Assembly (NCBI GenBank): GCA_949126835.1
Contig: OX421497.1
Coordinates: forward strand, 14,169,132-14,233,131
Direction of reading: 5' to 3'
From: Anisus vortex
Lineage: Eukaryota; Mollusca; Gastropoda; Planorbidae
DNA: 64,000 nt
A model generated the notes under the pieces. It had not been told where the DNA came from, ran no database searches, and saw nothing but the letters and a program-made list of their open reading frames with translations. How positions within the stretch are numbered: the first letter of the stretch is position 1; each line of letters starts with the position of its first letter. Positions 1 to 12,086 of the stretch are shown piece after piece. Made by a program: the position numbers and the translations under genes.

Positions 1-10
1 GCTGGGTAGA

Positions 11-572
11 CTCAGGTACACCCACTATACTCAGATACACCCACTATACTCAGGTACACCCACTATACTCAGATACACCCACTATACTCAGGTACACCCA
101 CTATACTCAGGTACACCCACTATACTCAGGTACACCCACTATACTAAGATACACCCACTATACTCAGATACACCCACTATACTCAGATACACCCACTATA
201 CTCAGATACACCCACTATACTCAGATACACCCACTATACTCAGGTACACCCACTATACTCAGATACACCCACTATACTCAGATACACCCACTATACTCAG
301 GTACACCCACTATACTCAGATACACCCACTATACTCAGATACACCCACTATACTCAGATACACCCACTATACTCAGATACACCCACTATACTCAGGTACA
401 CCCACTATATTAAGGTACACCCACTATACTCAGGTACACCCACTATACTCAGGTACACCCACTATACTCAGATACACCCACTATATTCAGGTACACCCAC
501 TATACTCAGGTACACGCACTATACTCAGATACACCCACTATATTCAGGTACACCCACTATACTCCACCCACT
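11..572. repeat. 19-bp minisatellite, left block
   Basis: About 29 head-to-tail copies of ctcagRtacacccactata, with a G/A polymorphism at one position and a few other changes (tattcag, cacgcac). The array stops abruptly at the 3' tail of a LINE and resumes at 2465, so the two blocks are one array split by an insertion. Confidence 0.95.
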
Positions 573-2464
573 AATAATAATAATAATTGGTCATTTATAT
601 CGCGCCTCACTCCATGCTAATGCAAGCATGCTCAGCGCGCTCACAAAAACGAAACGACAATAACACTCTAAAATAGTTTTAAACAAGGTTTCGGCCGATG
701 GAGGCACGAAACGACAATAACATTTTAAAATAGTTTTAAACAAGTATTTTGCTGATGGATGTGTACTTCATCAACTTAGTTGAAAAGAAAAGTCTTCAAA
801 TTCTTCTTGAATGCTTTTTTTGACACAGAGTTTTTCAGTGTCTCAGGTAAGCCATTCCACAGTGTAGGCGCCACAGATTCAAACGAGCGTACACCAAGAG
901 TCTTTTTTCTGTGACCTTCCAAACCTGGAATTTCCAGGAGAGATTGTGTTGAAGATCGCAGCATCCTTAACGGGACATGCTTCGGTATAAGCTCTTTGAG
1001 ATATGCAGGTGCTGTGCCTTCCACGCATCCATAGGTAAGGGACATAATCTTATGATCGATGCGCTTCGTCACAGGGAGCCAGTGGAGCTCTTTGAGAATT
1101 GGAGTGATATGGTCATGCTTCTTTACTCGTGACACAATGCGTGCTGCAGTATTTTGAACTTTCTGAAGTCTATCCAGTTGTTTCTGGGGTAAACCCCACA
1201 GGCAACTGTTACAATAGTCTAGTCTTGACTGTATTGTTGCAACAGCAAAAGCATTGGCTGTTTTTTTATTAATCAGAGGTCGCAGCTGACCCAGGGCACG
1301 AAGATGGAAGGAGCATGCCCTGACCACAGTACTGATGTGTGGACCCATTGTTAATTTACTGTCAATGATAAAGCCCAGGTCTCTGACAGTGTTGGACAAA
1401 AAGATATCAGAGGCCCCTACTTTAATAGATGGAATATCGACTTTCCTAAGATTGAAGTTTGAACCGCACATAATTGCCTCAGTCTTGTCGTCATTCAGTT
1501 TGAGTTTGTTGGCAGTCATCCACGCTTTCACCTCTAGACAGCATTCTTCCACCTCATTAACAGCGGCAGCACAAGCATTATGATCAGGATGGAAGCTTTT
1601 GTACAGCTGGGTATCATCCGCATATAGTTTGCGAGATAATCCTTGGCTATCAATTATTCTGCCAAGCTGGCTAGTGTAAACAGCAAAAAGGATAGGCCCT
1701 AAAACTGAACCTTGAGGTACGCCACAGATGAGAGAAGTGGCTTTTGATAAGGTCTGATTGATAAAAACTCTCTGAGTCCTGTCTGCCAAGTAGGAAGTAA
1801 ACCAATGAAGTGCAGTATCAGTGATGCCCATCTCGTATTGAAGTCTTGATAAAAGTAAGTCATGGTTGATAACATCAAAGGCAGCACTGAGGTCCAACAG
1901 AACTAAGATAGTCAGATCACCACGGTCAGCACTACATAGAACATCATTCATAACACGTAATATTGCCGTCTCACAGCTATGCCCAGGACGATAGGCAGAT
2001 TGAAATTTATCAATCAGGCCATGTGTGGTTAGATGTTGTAAAAGCTGCTGAGAGACAACCCTCTCAAGAAGCTTCGATACATAGGGAAGGTTAGATACTG
2101 GCCGAAAACTCTTGCAGTCACTAGGATCGAGTCCCTTTTTCTTTAATAAAGGCTTGATGACAGCAGTCTTAAACATTTGTGGGACTGTGGCTGACTCCAG
2201 GCTACCATTTATGATACGCACTAAAACTGGAAGCAGAATTTCAAGGCAGTCCAACACAATCTTCGTTGGAATGGGGTCAACAATTGAGGATGTAGGTTTA
2301 GATACAGAAATAAGACGCCTCAACTGCTATTCGGAAACTGGGAGGAAATTTGACAAAGAAATTCCAGAAAATGACTTCTCCACAGTGGGTGGAGTAGTAT
2401 GATTATCAAAGCTGTTTCTAATCGTCTCGACTTTTTCATTAAAAAATTCATTAAGAGCCTCCGC
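573..2464 (-). mobile_element. L2/CR1-like LINE, 5'-truncated, inside the minisatellite
   Basis: On the minus strand the element holds a reverse transcriptase region, then about 200 bases of 3' UTR ending in a short ATT microsatellite tail (573-590). The 3' UTR carries the motif gagcatgctt...gcatggag followed by gcgatataaat, also found at 29.6 kb. The 5' end is cut where the minisatellite resumes. Truncation at the 5' end and a simple-repeat tail are typical of target-primed reverse transcription. No target duplication can be read because both flanks are tandem repeats. Confidence 0.88.
776..2464 (-). pseudogene. LINE reverse transcriptase (L2/CR1 type), one nonsense codon
   Basis: This encodes the RT and C-terminal part of a non-LTR retrotransposon polyprotein, which would copy the element's RNA at a nicked target. 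The long open frame of 515 codons shows FRPVSNLP (about residue 73), DLSAAFD (144-150, catalytic motif A), GVPQGSVLGP (201-210) and YADDTQLY (234-241, catalytic motif C). Its C-terminal region contains RLDYCNSCLWGLP and ends KTFLFN, as usual for the L2/CR1 superfamily. Homology does not begin at the open frame's start. About 45 further codons upstream (to roughly 2464) read in the same frame, including ALNEFFNEKV and LSNFLPVSE, and are interrupted by a TAG at 2327-2329. The first codon after that stop is CAG, then TTG, so no real start exists. The endonuclease domain is missing because of 5' truncation. The copy cannot be active. Confidence 0.9.
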
Positions 2465-2650
2465 AGATACACCCTCTATACTCAGATACACCCACTATAC
2501 TCAGGTACACCCACTATATTCAGATACACCCTCTATACTCAGATAGACCCACTATACTCAGGTACACCCACTATACTCAGGTACACCCACTATATTCAGA
2601 TACTCCCACTATACTCAGGTACACCCACTATACTCAGGTACACCCACTAT
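2465..2650. repeat. 19-bp minisatellite, right block
   Basis: About ten copies of the same 19-bp unit as at 11-572 (cagatacacccactatact), with ccctctata and gatactccc variants. It ends in a short ATT-rich and T-rich tract. It is the continuation of the left block beyond the LINE insertion. Confidence 0.93.
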
Positions 2651-3232
2651 TACTATTTATTATTATTTTTTTAGAACATCTTGGGTTCCGATTCTTGGAT
2701 TCATCCAATGTGAAAAAAGGACGGGGCAGTTTGTCAAACATTGTCTGTCAAACACCGCCCCCCCCCCCCCCCACCAGGGTTGATGTTAAGATGCACAAAG
2801 GAGAGACAAGTTCTTCTACTCCTTTAATTTAATGGCTTCATAAGTCTTCTGGTTTTCAATCTAGTCAACCGTTTTGTTAGTCTCTAAGTGAAGAGTATGT
2901 CAGCAGTGTTGTAACATGGCTGAGTTTGTGAGATGATAGAATAGAACTACAGAGATAGTAGCAATGTTGTTGGGTGTTTTTTTTACACCTATTTACCGTC
3001 TACTAATCCCACACCTCTCCCCCAACCCAACCTCTCCTTGTATTTCTATCTGCTCTGTTACTCCCTATACCTTCCACCCTCAATTATTTCCTCCCTTACA
3101 TTGGCACTCACAGAACACGTAAGGAATCAATCTAATGTGACAGGGCTGACAACTCTGTACCGACTCACGGTAGACAGGAGGAATGTCACCCTCCCTCCCA
3201 CCCTAATATCCCTTTATACCTTGTTGATGTAT

Positions 3233-3234
<2 letters not shown>

Positions 3235-3287
<53 letters not shown>
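3235..3287. repeat. (CT)n microsatellite
   Basis: About 26 uninterrupted CT dinucleotides inside a wider pyrimidine-rich tract that runs to about 3620. Confidence 0.97.
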
Positions 3288-3291
<4 letters not shown>

Positions 3292-3709
3292 TCTTTCTCT
3301 TGCATTCTCTCTCCCTCCGTCTTTCTTTCTCTATGTTGCTCTGTTTTTGTTTGTGATCTTTTTCATCTTTTCTCTTTCTATTACAATTTCTTTCTTTTCG
3401 TTTTTTAAATCTTTCTTCACCTTTTTCCTGACTTTCTCTCTCTCTCATCTCTCTCTCATCTCTCTCTTTCTCTCTCTATATATATATATCCTTCCTCTAT
3501 ATTGCAGTCTTTATGGGCTCTCTATTGTAGCCTACTCTTTATGGGCCCTTTCTATTTAACATATTTACTCTCTCTCTCTCTTTTTTCTCTCTCTTTCTCA
3601 CTAATACTTTCCGTCTCTCCCTTCCAATTGTATATTTGCGTATTTCCCTTGTCTACGTGTGCCTTGGATGTTATTGTTTGATGACCTCCTGGTTGATATA
3701 CATTGTGCC

Positions 3710-3734
3710 CACACACACACACACACACACACAC
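3710..3734. repeat. (AC)n microsatellite
   Basis: Twelve uninterrupted AC dinucleotides followed by actcactc. Confidence 0.96.
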
Positions 3735-4443
3735 TCACTCAACACTTCTTGTTATAGAAAACAAAACAACAACAGAAACCAGACTAGCTTTTTTTTGGTC
3801 AGCGAATGATATTGTTCCTGAACTGTCACAAGGCTCTTTTGCCATAACTTGGTCACATGTCATGACAAGCGAACCGGTGTCACGAGCAAACAATCTTGAC
3901 ATGTCATATGCTATTTGTAAAGTGTTAACAGCGATGTTGTTTTCAACCGTTACATCTGGCCGATGACCACTTGACCAACTAATAGAAAACAATTAAAAAA
4001 AAAAACAACGTACAGCTCCGTTACATTGTAAGTATGAAACATGTGGGCCTTTAATACAGCTCAAAATAAACCGTAAACTCCAAAGTGTAAAAGTAGGCCT
4101 ACTAATTATAACAGCTTATTTGTTTTCTTCATTTTCTCTTTGTTTTGTGTTATTGAAGGCGTCAACGGCGACCTACTTAGTGCAATAGGAAGAACACTGT
4201 TAGTGGAACTATTGAGAACATCATATACATTATATGAATCATGCACTGTATGCAACGTAAAGTGCTTGGTGAACTGTGCCAAACATGTCTCATTAGCTTT
4301 TAACTGTTCTGTCGTTACCTTTCAGACACCTGTCTTTAGTGTCAAATAATTATGGAATATTTTTATTTATTAAGATTTGATTCATCTTTCAGAGCTCATA
4401 TTGTTTTTTTTTTTAATGAAGTTTCTCAAGGTTTGGTTAGTGA

Positions 4444-5060
4444 CTTGTCTGCAGAAACTAATTAGTGACTGATTTGTCTGCAGAAACTGGTTAATTCCTT
4501 GTACACTGTATATAAATACTTATTGGTGTCTTGTCTGCAGAAACTGGTTAATTCCTTGTACACTGTATATAAATACTTATTGGTGTCTTGTCTGCAGAAA
4601 CTGGTTAATTCCTTGTACACTGTATATAAATACTTATTGGTGTCTTGTCTGCAGAAACTGGTTAATTCCTTGTACACTGTATATAAATACTTATTGGTGT
4701 CTTGTCTGCAGAAACTGGTTAATTCCTTGTACACTGTATATAAATACTTATTGGTGTCTTGTCTGCAGAAACTGGTTAATTCCTTGTACACTGTATATAA
4801 ATACTTATTGGTGTCTTGTCTGCAGAAACTGGTTAGCGTCATGTTTGCAGAAACTGGTTAGCGTCATGTTTGCAGAAACTGGTTAGTGTTAGTCTGTGGA
4901 ATTCTGTTAAGTTCTATTTTGCAGGAACCGGTTGATGTCTTAGGATCAGAAATAGGTTAATTTATGTTATTTAACAGAAACTAGTAAATGCTTTGCCTGC
5001 AACCAAAATTTAATTAAAAACTATGGTTATTGCCTTCCTTGCAAAAACTGGTTAAACATT
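4444..5060. repeat. 57-bp minisatellite with decayed edges
   Basis: The central part (about 4478-4845) has six near-identical 57-bp units containing ctgcagaaactggttaattc and gtacactgtatataaatact. On both sides shorter, diverged copies of the cagaaactggtta core occur (4444-4477, and 4846 to about 5060 with gcgtcatgtttgcag spacers). Because 57 is 19 codons, both strands give 120-126 codon open frames; these are artefacts. Confidence 0.93.
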
Positions 5061-5985
5061 TGGCTGCCATTAAGCTGAACATGAGCTCGCTCGCCAAACA
5101 CCCAGAAATAACCACAGCCAGACTAAAATAAAAACAACAACCAATGCAATAAACCTTCCTTCCAGAACCCGCTCCATATATTTCATGGTTTTTATTGTGA
5201 AAACATCCAATTAACTTCCAGCCAACTAACTGGCTCACGTTGCTTACCCCTGCGCCGAATATAGAAACTTGTATGCCTGCATAAATTGTCCACAACCTTT
5301 CTTTCTTATCTAGGTGTTGACTTTCTTTTTTTTATTTTTTGTAATTCTTCATTCACAATGGGCCGAAGCCTTCTGGTTTTCTGTGGTCAAACTGAGTTAT
5401 GGCATCGGGGGCTATTCTGGGGCTAATTGATTGCGTTTCTTCTTTGGCATGAAATGTTAGCTGTTGCCTTTTCTGTATTGTTTGCTCCCTCCCCAGCACT
5501 CCCCCTAAGTAGTTGGCGTTTAGGAAAGAAGAAAGGCTAGTGTGGCAACCTCTCACTCTCTATTGGATTTGTCGAATTGTTTTTCTACGATTTAACAAAA
5601 ATAGTTAGGGGCCGCTCGCATCTTGTCCTGAAAATATGTTATATATGTATACAAAAAAAGTGCGCCCTTCGCCCATGTGTTTCATACTTGTTTCGTCCCT
5701 CTGGTACGCCGCTGTCGCCTCAAGCGCGCACCCCCCCCCACCCCCCGCCTCCTACACTTTGTTTATCTAGGGATACAATGTATCGATCGGGTTCTGCTTT
5801 TATACCCCCCTCCCTTCTTCCGCGCCCCTCCCCACTCCCCCGGTAGATCTTATTGTCGACGGATCTCACACTATGACTAAAGACCACAGGACACAGATCC
5901 GTCCGCCGGCCTTATCCACTTGCAGTGATAGCAAGAGATACCGGTACGTAATATTTCTACCGTAGCATCTCCTAAACTTTGTTTT
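5061..5985. other. no gene seen
   Basis: Unique-looking AT-rich DNA, with C-rich runs at 5730-5750 and 5805-5840. The short open frames show no recognisable domain and no coding signature. Confidence 0.5.
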
Positions 5986-5987
5986 TC

Positions 5988-6165
5988 TTCTTCGCGACCC
6001 GGTCATTTTTTTACTTTAGGTGTCATTTTTTATACTATTGATTCGTGACTCGGTGGTTTTTTTTTTTTTTTCTTCGTAACTCAGTCGTTATTTCTATACT
6101 TTACATCATAACCCGGTCATGTTTTTAATTTTTACTTCGTGACCCGGTCATTTTTTAAAACATAC
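5988..6165. repeat. degenerate gacccggtcat repeats
   Basis: Four or five irregularly spaced variants of cgtgacccggtcatttttt (near 5994, 6046, 6080, 6110 and 6138), separated by T-rich sequence. They form a decayed short tandem repeat directly upstream of the 58-bp satellite. Confidence 0.6.
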
Positions 6166-6209
6166 TTAGCACTATCTCATGGTAGGCCTATATATCCGGC
6201 CGTGCTCGA

Positions 6210-8471
6210 TCTTTGTGCGGCCACTAGTACAGAGTCGCTAGAACAAGGAGTATATTCATTATTTTTATCTTTGTGCGGCCACTAGTACAGAGTCACTAGA
6301 ACACGGTGTATATTCATTATTTTTATCTTTGTGCGGCCACTAGTACAGAGTCACTAAAACACGGTGTATATTCATTATTTTTATCTTTGTGCGGCCACTA
6401 GTACAGAGTCACTAGAACATGGTGTATATTCATTATTTTTATCTTTGTGCGGCCACTAGTACAGAGTCACTAGAACACGGTGTATATTCATTTTTTTTAT
6501 CTTTGTGCGGCCACTAGTACAGAGTCGCTAGAACACGGTGTATATTCATTATTTTTATCTTTGTGCGGCCACTAGTACAGAGTCGCTAGAACACGGCGGT
6601 GGATATTCATTATTTTTATCTTTGTGCGGCCACTAGTACAGAGTCGCTAGAACACGGTGGATATTCATTATTTTTATCTTTGTGCGGCCACTAGTACAGA
6701 GTCACTAGAACACGGTGTATATTCATTATTTTTATCTTTGTGCGGCCACTAGTACAGAGTCACTAGAACACGGTGTATATTCATTATTTTTATCTTTGTG
6801 TGGCCACTAGTACAGAGTCACTAGAACACGGTGTATATTCATTATTTTTATCTTTGTGCGGCCACTAGTACAGAGTCACTAGAACACGGTGTATATTCAT
6901 TATTTTTATCTTTGTGCGGCCACTAGTACAGAGTCATTAGAACACGGTGGATATTCATTATTTTTATCTTTGTGCGGCCACTAGTACAGAGTCGCTAGAA
7001 CACGGTGTATATTCATTATTTTTATCTTTGTGCGGCCACTAGTACAGAGTCATTAGAACACGGTGTATATTCATTATTTTTATCTTTGTGCGGCCACTAG
7101 TACAGAGTCACTAGAACACGGTGGATATTCATTATTTTTATCTTTGTGCGGCCACTAGTACAGAGTCACTAGAACACGGTGGATATTCATTATTTTTATC
7201 TTTGTGCGGCCACTAGTACAGAGTCGCTAGAACACGGTGGATATTCATTATTTTTATCTTTTTGCGGCCACTAGTACAGAGTCACTAGAACACGGTGTAT
7301 ATTCATTATTTTTATCTTTGTGCGCCCACTAGTACAGAGTCACTAGAACACGGTGGATATTCATTATTTTTATCTTTGTGCGGCCACTAGTACAGAGTCA
7401 CTAGAACACGGTGGATATTCATTATTTTTTTCTTTGTGCGGCCACTAGTACAGAGTCGCTAGAACACGGTGTATATTCATTATTTTTATCTTTGTGCGGC
7501 CACTAGTACAGAGTCACTAGAACACGGTGGATATTCATTATTTTTATCTTTGTGCGGCCACTAGTACAGAGTCACTAGAACACGGTGTATATTCATTATT
7601 TTTTTCTTTTTGCGGCCACTAGTACAGAGTCACTAGAACACGGTGGATATTCATTATTTTTATCTTTGTGCGGCCACTAGTACAGAGTCCCTCGAACACG
7701 GTGTATATTCATTATTTTTATCTTTGTGCGGCCACTAGTACAGAGTCACTAGAACACGGTGGATATTCATTATTTTTATCTTTGTGCGGCCACTAGTACA
7801 GAGTCACTAGAACACGGTGGATATTCATTATTTTTATCTTTGTGCGGCCACTAGTACAGAGTCGCTAGAACACGGTGTATATTCATTATTTTTATCTTTG
7901 TGCGGCCACTAGTACAGAGTCACTAGAACACGGTGTATATTCATTATTTTTATCTTTGTGCGGCCACTAGTACAGAGTCGCTAGAACACGGTGTATATTC
8001 ATTATTTTTATCTTTGTGCGGCCACTAGTACAGAGTCACTAGAACACGGTGTATATTCATTATTTTTATCTTTGTGCGGCCACTAGTACAGAGTCGCTAG
8101 AACACGGTGTATATTCATTATTTTTATCTTTGTGCGACCACTAGTACAGAGTCACTAGAACACGGTGGATATTCATTATTTTTATCTTTGTGCGGCCACT
8201 AGTACAGAGTCACTAGAACACGGTGGATATTCATAATTTTTTTTTTGTGCGGCCACTAGTACAGAGTCACTAGAACACGGTGGATATTTATTATTTTTAT
8301 CTTTGTGCGGCCACTAGTACAGAGTCACTAGAACACGGTGGATATTCATTATTTTTATCTTTGTGCGGCCACTAGTACAGAGTCGCTAGAACACGGTGTA
8401 TATTCATTATTTTTATCTTTTTGCGGTCACTAGTACATAGTCACTAGAACACGGTGGATATTCATTATTTT
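6210..8471. repeat. 58-bp satellite array
   Basis: About 39 head-to-tail copies of a 58-bp unit containing tctttgtgcggccactagta, cagagtcRctagaacacggt and gKatattcattattttta. Variation is concentrated at two sites (gtcActag/gtcGctag and gtgTat/gtgGat), with rare single-copy changes such as ttgcggccac. The period is constant apart from small indels, for example near 6595 and 8232. There are no unique spacers, so it is not a CRISPR array. Confidence 0.96.
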
Positions 8472-8700
8472 TGTTCACGAATTTTACGTGTAAAATAGAT
8501 TTGGGTTTAAATTAACGACCCGACTTCACATAAATGTTTTCTTTAAATCCTGCTAATGTTGTGTGTTTTCGGACTCTTAGTTGATAATTGAACTCTTGAG
8601 ATAAGATGTACTCTTATGTCTCTCAGCTCATGTTTATTTTTTGTTTTATTTTCTATTTTAGACAACGAAAAACGAATGGCTTTGGCCATTTTATTTATTA

Positions 8701-9159
8701 CAAGCTAAATTGCCCGGCGTTGCCCGGGAGAAAAGTAAAACAGGCCTGTATAAGTTACAAATATTTTTTTTTATAAACTACGATCAACAGAAAGTTATAG
8801 ATCTAACAATTATTAAAAAATATTATATTTTACTGAAGAATTTTAGGAAAGTTATTTAAAAAAAAAATTTAATCTTGTACAAAATATGCAAGTTTAAATT
8901 GCCCGGCATTGCTCGTAGATTTACAATCTTTTTTTTTTAGTAAAATTTAATTGAAATTAAAATTGTAGAAAAAAAGGTATAAACTAACTGGAGAATCGAA
9001 CCCGGGTCGCCCGCATGGTAGTCCGATACGTTATCCACTTAGCTAGCGAAGACACATGTCTGAAGTGAAATATGATAATATGAAACAATAATATCACGTG
9101 TCTTTTAATTAACTAGTTTGATTGGTTGAACACAGTCTACTTTATATAATATATATAGA
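8701..9159 (-). mobile_element. non-autonomous Helitron-like element (candidate)
   Basis: Read on the minus strand, the 5' boundary is A|TCTATATATATTATATAAAG. The 3' end has a GC-rich hairpin (cccgggcaacgccggg), then caatttag, then CTTG followed by host T. Helitrons start with TC, end in a hairpin plus CTRR and insert between A and T, so all features fit except the final CTTG in place of CTRR. Inside lies a tRNA-like stretch (about 8990-9050, minus: ctaagtggataacg and gggttcgattctc, resembling pol III A and B boxes). A second copy of the terminal motif lies at 8889-8915. No Rep/helicase coding sequence is present. Confidence 0.5.
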
Positions 9160-9959
9160 TTAGTTTGAGATCACCTCTACGTCTGCTTGTTGTGTGCCTT
9201 TTTTTTATAGTTTGAGGAAAGGCGAGAGAGAGGGGTTAGGGGGTGAGGGGTGGTAGCGTTTGATTTATCCACGGCGTTAAATAATATTGAAATCAAAAAG
9301 AAAAGTAGGTCAAGGATTTTTGCAAAATGAATCGAGTTCAGGGTCGTCGGGAACATGTTTTTCTTTTCCTTCTTCAAATTGCATTAACAATCACAAAGCA
9401 TGTCAAAAAGACCTTTATTTCTTTTAGATTTTGTTTTGTTTTTGTATTCCGAATCTGGAGGGGGAAAAAAAGGGCCAAACCCAGTGCTGCCAAACTATCT
9501 AGTTTATTGCTAGGTCTAGTTAACCTCTGATAGTCCAATGGAAAACGAGCTTGAAAATGTCTAGCACAAATAAAAAATTAATTATTGTGTGTTTAAATAT
9601 ATAAATTTGTAATGTTGTTTTATCAATATTTTAAAATGTTCATTGAATTAAATAAAATGAATGTAGCCTATACATGATCTAGCTAGATCTTTGACAGTCT
9701 TATGTAGCTTCTTATAATTTGTTGAACTTTTTTTAAATTTAATTTTTTTAATGTGTTGTTATTCTAAGATCATGCAGGCTGTATTATTGGCTTTTATCCG
9801 CTATAACGTTTTGTTCTATCCCTACGCTCAGGTTACTGGTAGAGAGAGAGAGAGAGTAATCAACAGTAGGCTTGTGTACGAAAAAAATATACTATACCGG
9901 AGTAAGGCTTACGTTGAGCCCTTTTAAAGCTAGTAGATAGAGCTTTTAAAAAAGATCCC
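9160..9959. other. no gene seen
   Basis: AT-rich DNA with a G-rich patch near 9220-9250 and an (AG)8 tract at about 9841-9857. No coding, RNA or transposon end recognised. Confidence 0.5.
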
Positions 9960-11420
9960 ACCTTCATGGGCCTCCGTTCAGCTTCATATTCCACCTTTTC
10001 AGCTTCATGGGCCTCCATTCAGCTTTTTATTCCACCTTTTCAGCTTCATGGGCCTCCGTTCAGCTTCATATTTCACCTTTTCAGCTTCAGGAGCCTCCGT
10101 TCAGCTTTTTATTCCACCTTTTCAGCTTCATGGGCCTCCGTTCAGCTTTTTATTCCACCTTTTCAGCTTCATGGGCCTCCGTCCTGCTTTTTATTCCACC
10201 TTTTCAGCTTCATGGGCCTCCGTTCAGCTTTTTATTCCACCTTTTCAGCTTCATGGGCCTCCGTTCAGCTTTTTATTCCACCTTTTCAGCTTCATGGGCC
10301 TCCGTTCAGCTTCATATTCCACCTTTTCAGCTTCATGGGCCTCCGTTCAGCTTCATATTCCACCTTTTCAGCTTCATGGGCCTCCGTTCAGCTTCATATT
10401 CCACTTTTTCAGCTTCATGTGCCTCCGTTCAGCTTCATATTCCACCTTTTCAGCTTCATGGGCCTCCGTTCAGCTTTTTATTCCACCTTTTCAGCTTCAT
10501 GGGCCTCCGTTCAGCTTCATATTCCACCTTTTCAGCTTCATGGGCCTCCGTTCAGCTTCATATTCCACCTTTTCAGCTTCATGGGCCTCCGTTCAGCTTC
10601 ATATTCCACCTTTTCAGCTTCATGGGCCTCCGTTCAGCTTCATGGGCCTCCGTTCAGCTTCATATTTCACCTTTTCAGCTTCATGGGCCTCCATTCAGCT
10701 TTTTATTCCACCTTTTCTCCTTCATGGGCCTCCGTTCAGCTTCATATTTCACCTTTTCAGCTTCAGGAGCCTCCGTTCAGCTTTTTATTCCACCTTTTCA
10801 GCTTCATGGGCCTCCGTTCAGCTTTTTATTCCACCTTTTCAGCTTCATGGACCTCCGTTCAGCTTCATATTCCACCTTTTCAGCTTCATGGGCCTCCGTC
10901 CTGCTTTTTATTCCACCTTTTCAGCTTCATGGGCCTCCGTTCAGCTTTTTATTCCACCTTTTCAGCTTCATGGGCCTCCGTTCAGCTTCATATTCCACCT
11001 TTTCAGCTTCATGGGCCTCCGTTCAGCTTCATATTCCACCTTTTCAGCTTCATGGGCCTCCGTTCAGCTTCATATTCCACTTTTTCAGCTTCATGTGCCT
11101 CCGTTCAGCTTCATAGGCCTCCGTTCAGCTTCATATTCCACCTTTTCAGCTTCATGGGCCTCCGTTCAGCTTTTTATTCCACCTTTTCAGCTTCATGGGC
11201 CTCCGTTCAGCTTCATATTCCACCTTTTCAGCTTCATGGGCCTCCGTTCAGCTTCATGGGCCTCCGTTCAGCTTCATATTCCACCTTTTCAGCTTCATGG
11301 GCCTCCGTTCAGCTTCATATTCCACCTTTTCAGCTTCATGGGCCTCCGTTCAGCTTTTTATTCCACCTTTTCAGCTTCATGGGCCTCCGTTCAGCTTCAT
11401 ATTCCACCTTTTCAGCTTCA
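9960..11420. repeat. 41-bp minisatellite with higher-order duplication
   Basis: About 35 copies of a 41-bp unit with cttcatgggcctccgttcag followed by ctttttattccaccttttca or the variant cttcatattccacc. Diagnostic variants recur about 676 bp apart: the ccactttttc copies at 10401 and 11077, the ttcaggagcc copies near 10086 and 10762, and gtcctgc copies at 10181 and 10898 (one unit further). This indicates a segmental duplication within the array. A few half units (cttcatgggcctccgttcag doubled) occur near 10640, 11110 and 11250. All three forward frames are open because the unit has no stop in any phase. Confidence 0.95.
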
Positions 11421-12086
11421 TGATCCCCGGAGCAATGTACCGGACCCACCCCTCCTTTATCGGTCCTGTATTTGTAAAGGTCTAATGTCAAATGTGAATT
11501 TATAAGCTACAGTACCATTACACTATTCTCTGAAATGTTATATGCAAATATTAAACAAGTGTATAGGCCTATAAATACAACATTCCAAAAAGCACTTTGT
11601 GTGTGTGTGTGTGTGCTGAATTGTGGATCGGCATTGTACATTTACGGGGTTCACAAGGGATGGAAAAACTGACCAAGGTTTGGGAAAGTTTGAGAATTTC
11701 ACTAAAACGGACAAAGGTAAATAACTAAGTGGTTAAGTTTATGATTCCTTGTGTCCAAACATGGTTTTTTTTCTTTGAAAAATGATGCTATGAGTATTTA
11801 ACCAACATTCTCAAACCTTTTATGAAATATTTAGGCTACCTTGATACACTACCGGTGATTCACATAATTATTTCACACATACAAGAATCAATTTGTGAAT
11901 TTTGTGTAAGGTTTGGAGGGGGAAAGTTGGTGAATTTTAAAATAGAGTAAGAACCATGCCTGAAGTATAAGATTAAAGCACTCAAGAAATGAATCAATAA
12001 CCCTGTTGGCAATGGTACGAGAGACACACACAAAAAGGAATTACTAGTTACTGGATAAGGAAAAGTAATCGGGTAAAAAAAATAGC
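11421..12086. other. no gene seen
   Basis: AT-rich DNA with a (GT)9 tract near 11597. One TAGGCCTA palindrome lies at 11564-11571. Nothing coding recognised. Confidence 0.5.

Larger units (their letters stand above)
2651..4443. other. no gene seen; simple repeats and low complexity
   Basis: AT-rich DNA with a C-run near 2759, a strongly pyrimidine-rich stretch (3000-3620) and two microsatellites listed separately. The open frames here are Ser/Leu/Phe-rich translations of CT tracts. No domain or splice-bounded exon is recognisable. Confidence 0.6.

Noticed and set aside
3038..3559. 173-codon Ser/Leu-rich frame resembling a membrane protein
   Set aside because: The hydrophobic composition comes from CT and T-rich low-complexity DNA.
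6210..8471. CRISPR-like regular repeats
   Set aside because: Units are contiguous with no unique spacers and the context is eukaryotic.
9000..9055. tRNA gene on the minus strand
   Set aside because: It has A- and B-box-like words, but the anticodon stem does not pair convincingly, and it lies inside the Helitron-like element.
9966..11505. Three overlapping open frames of 369-485 codons
   Set aside because: They are the translation of a 41-bp tandem array lacking stops in any phase. There is no start context, domain or non-repeat coding part.
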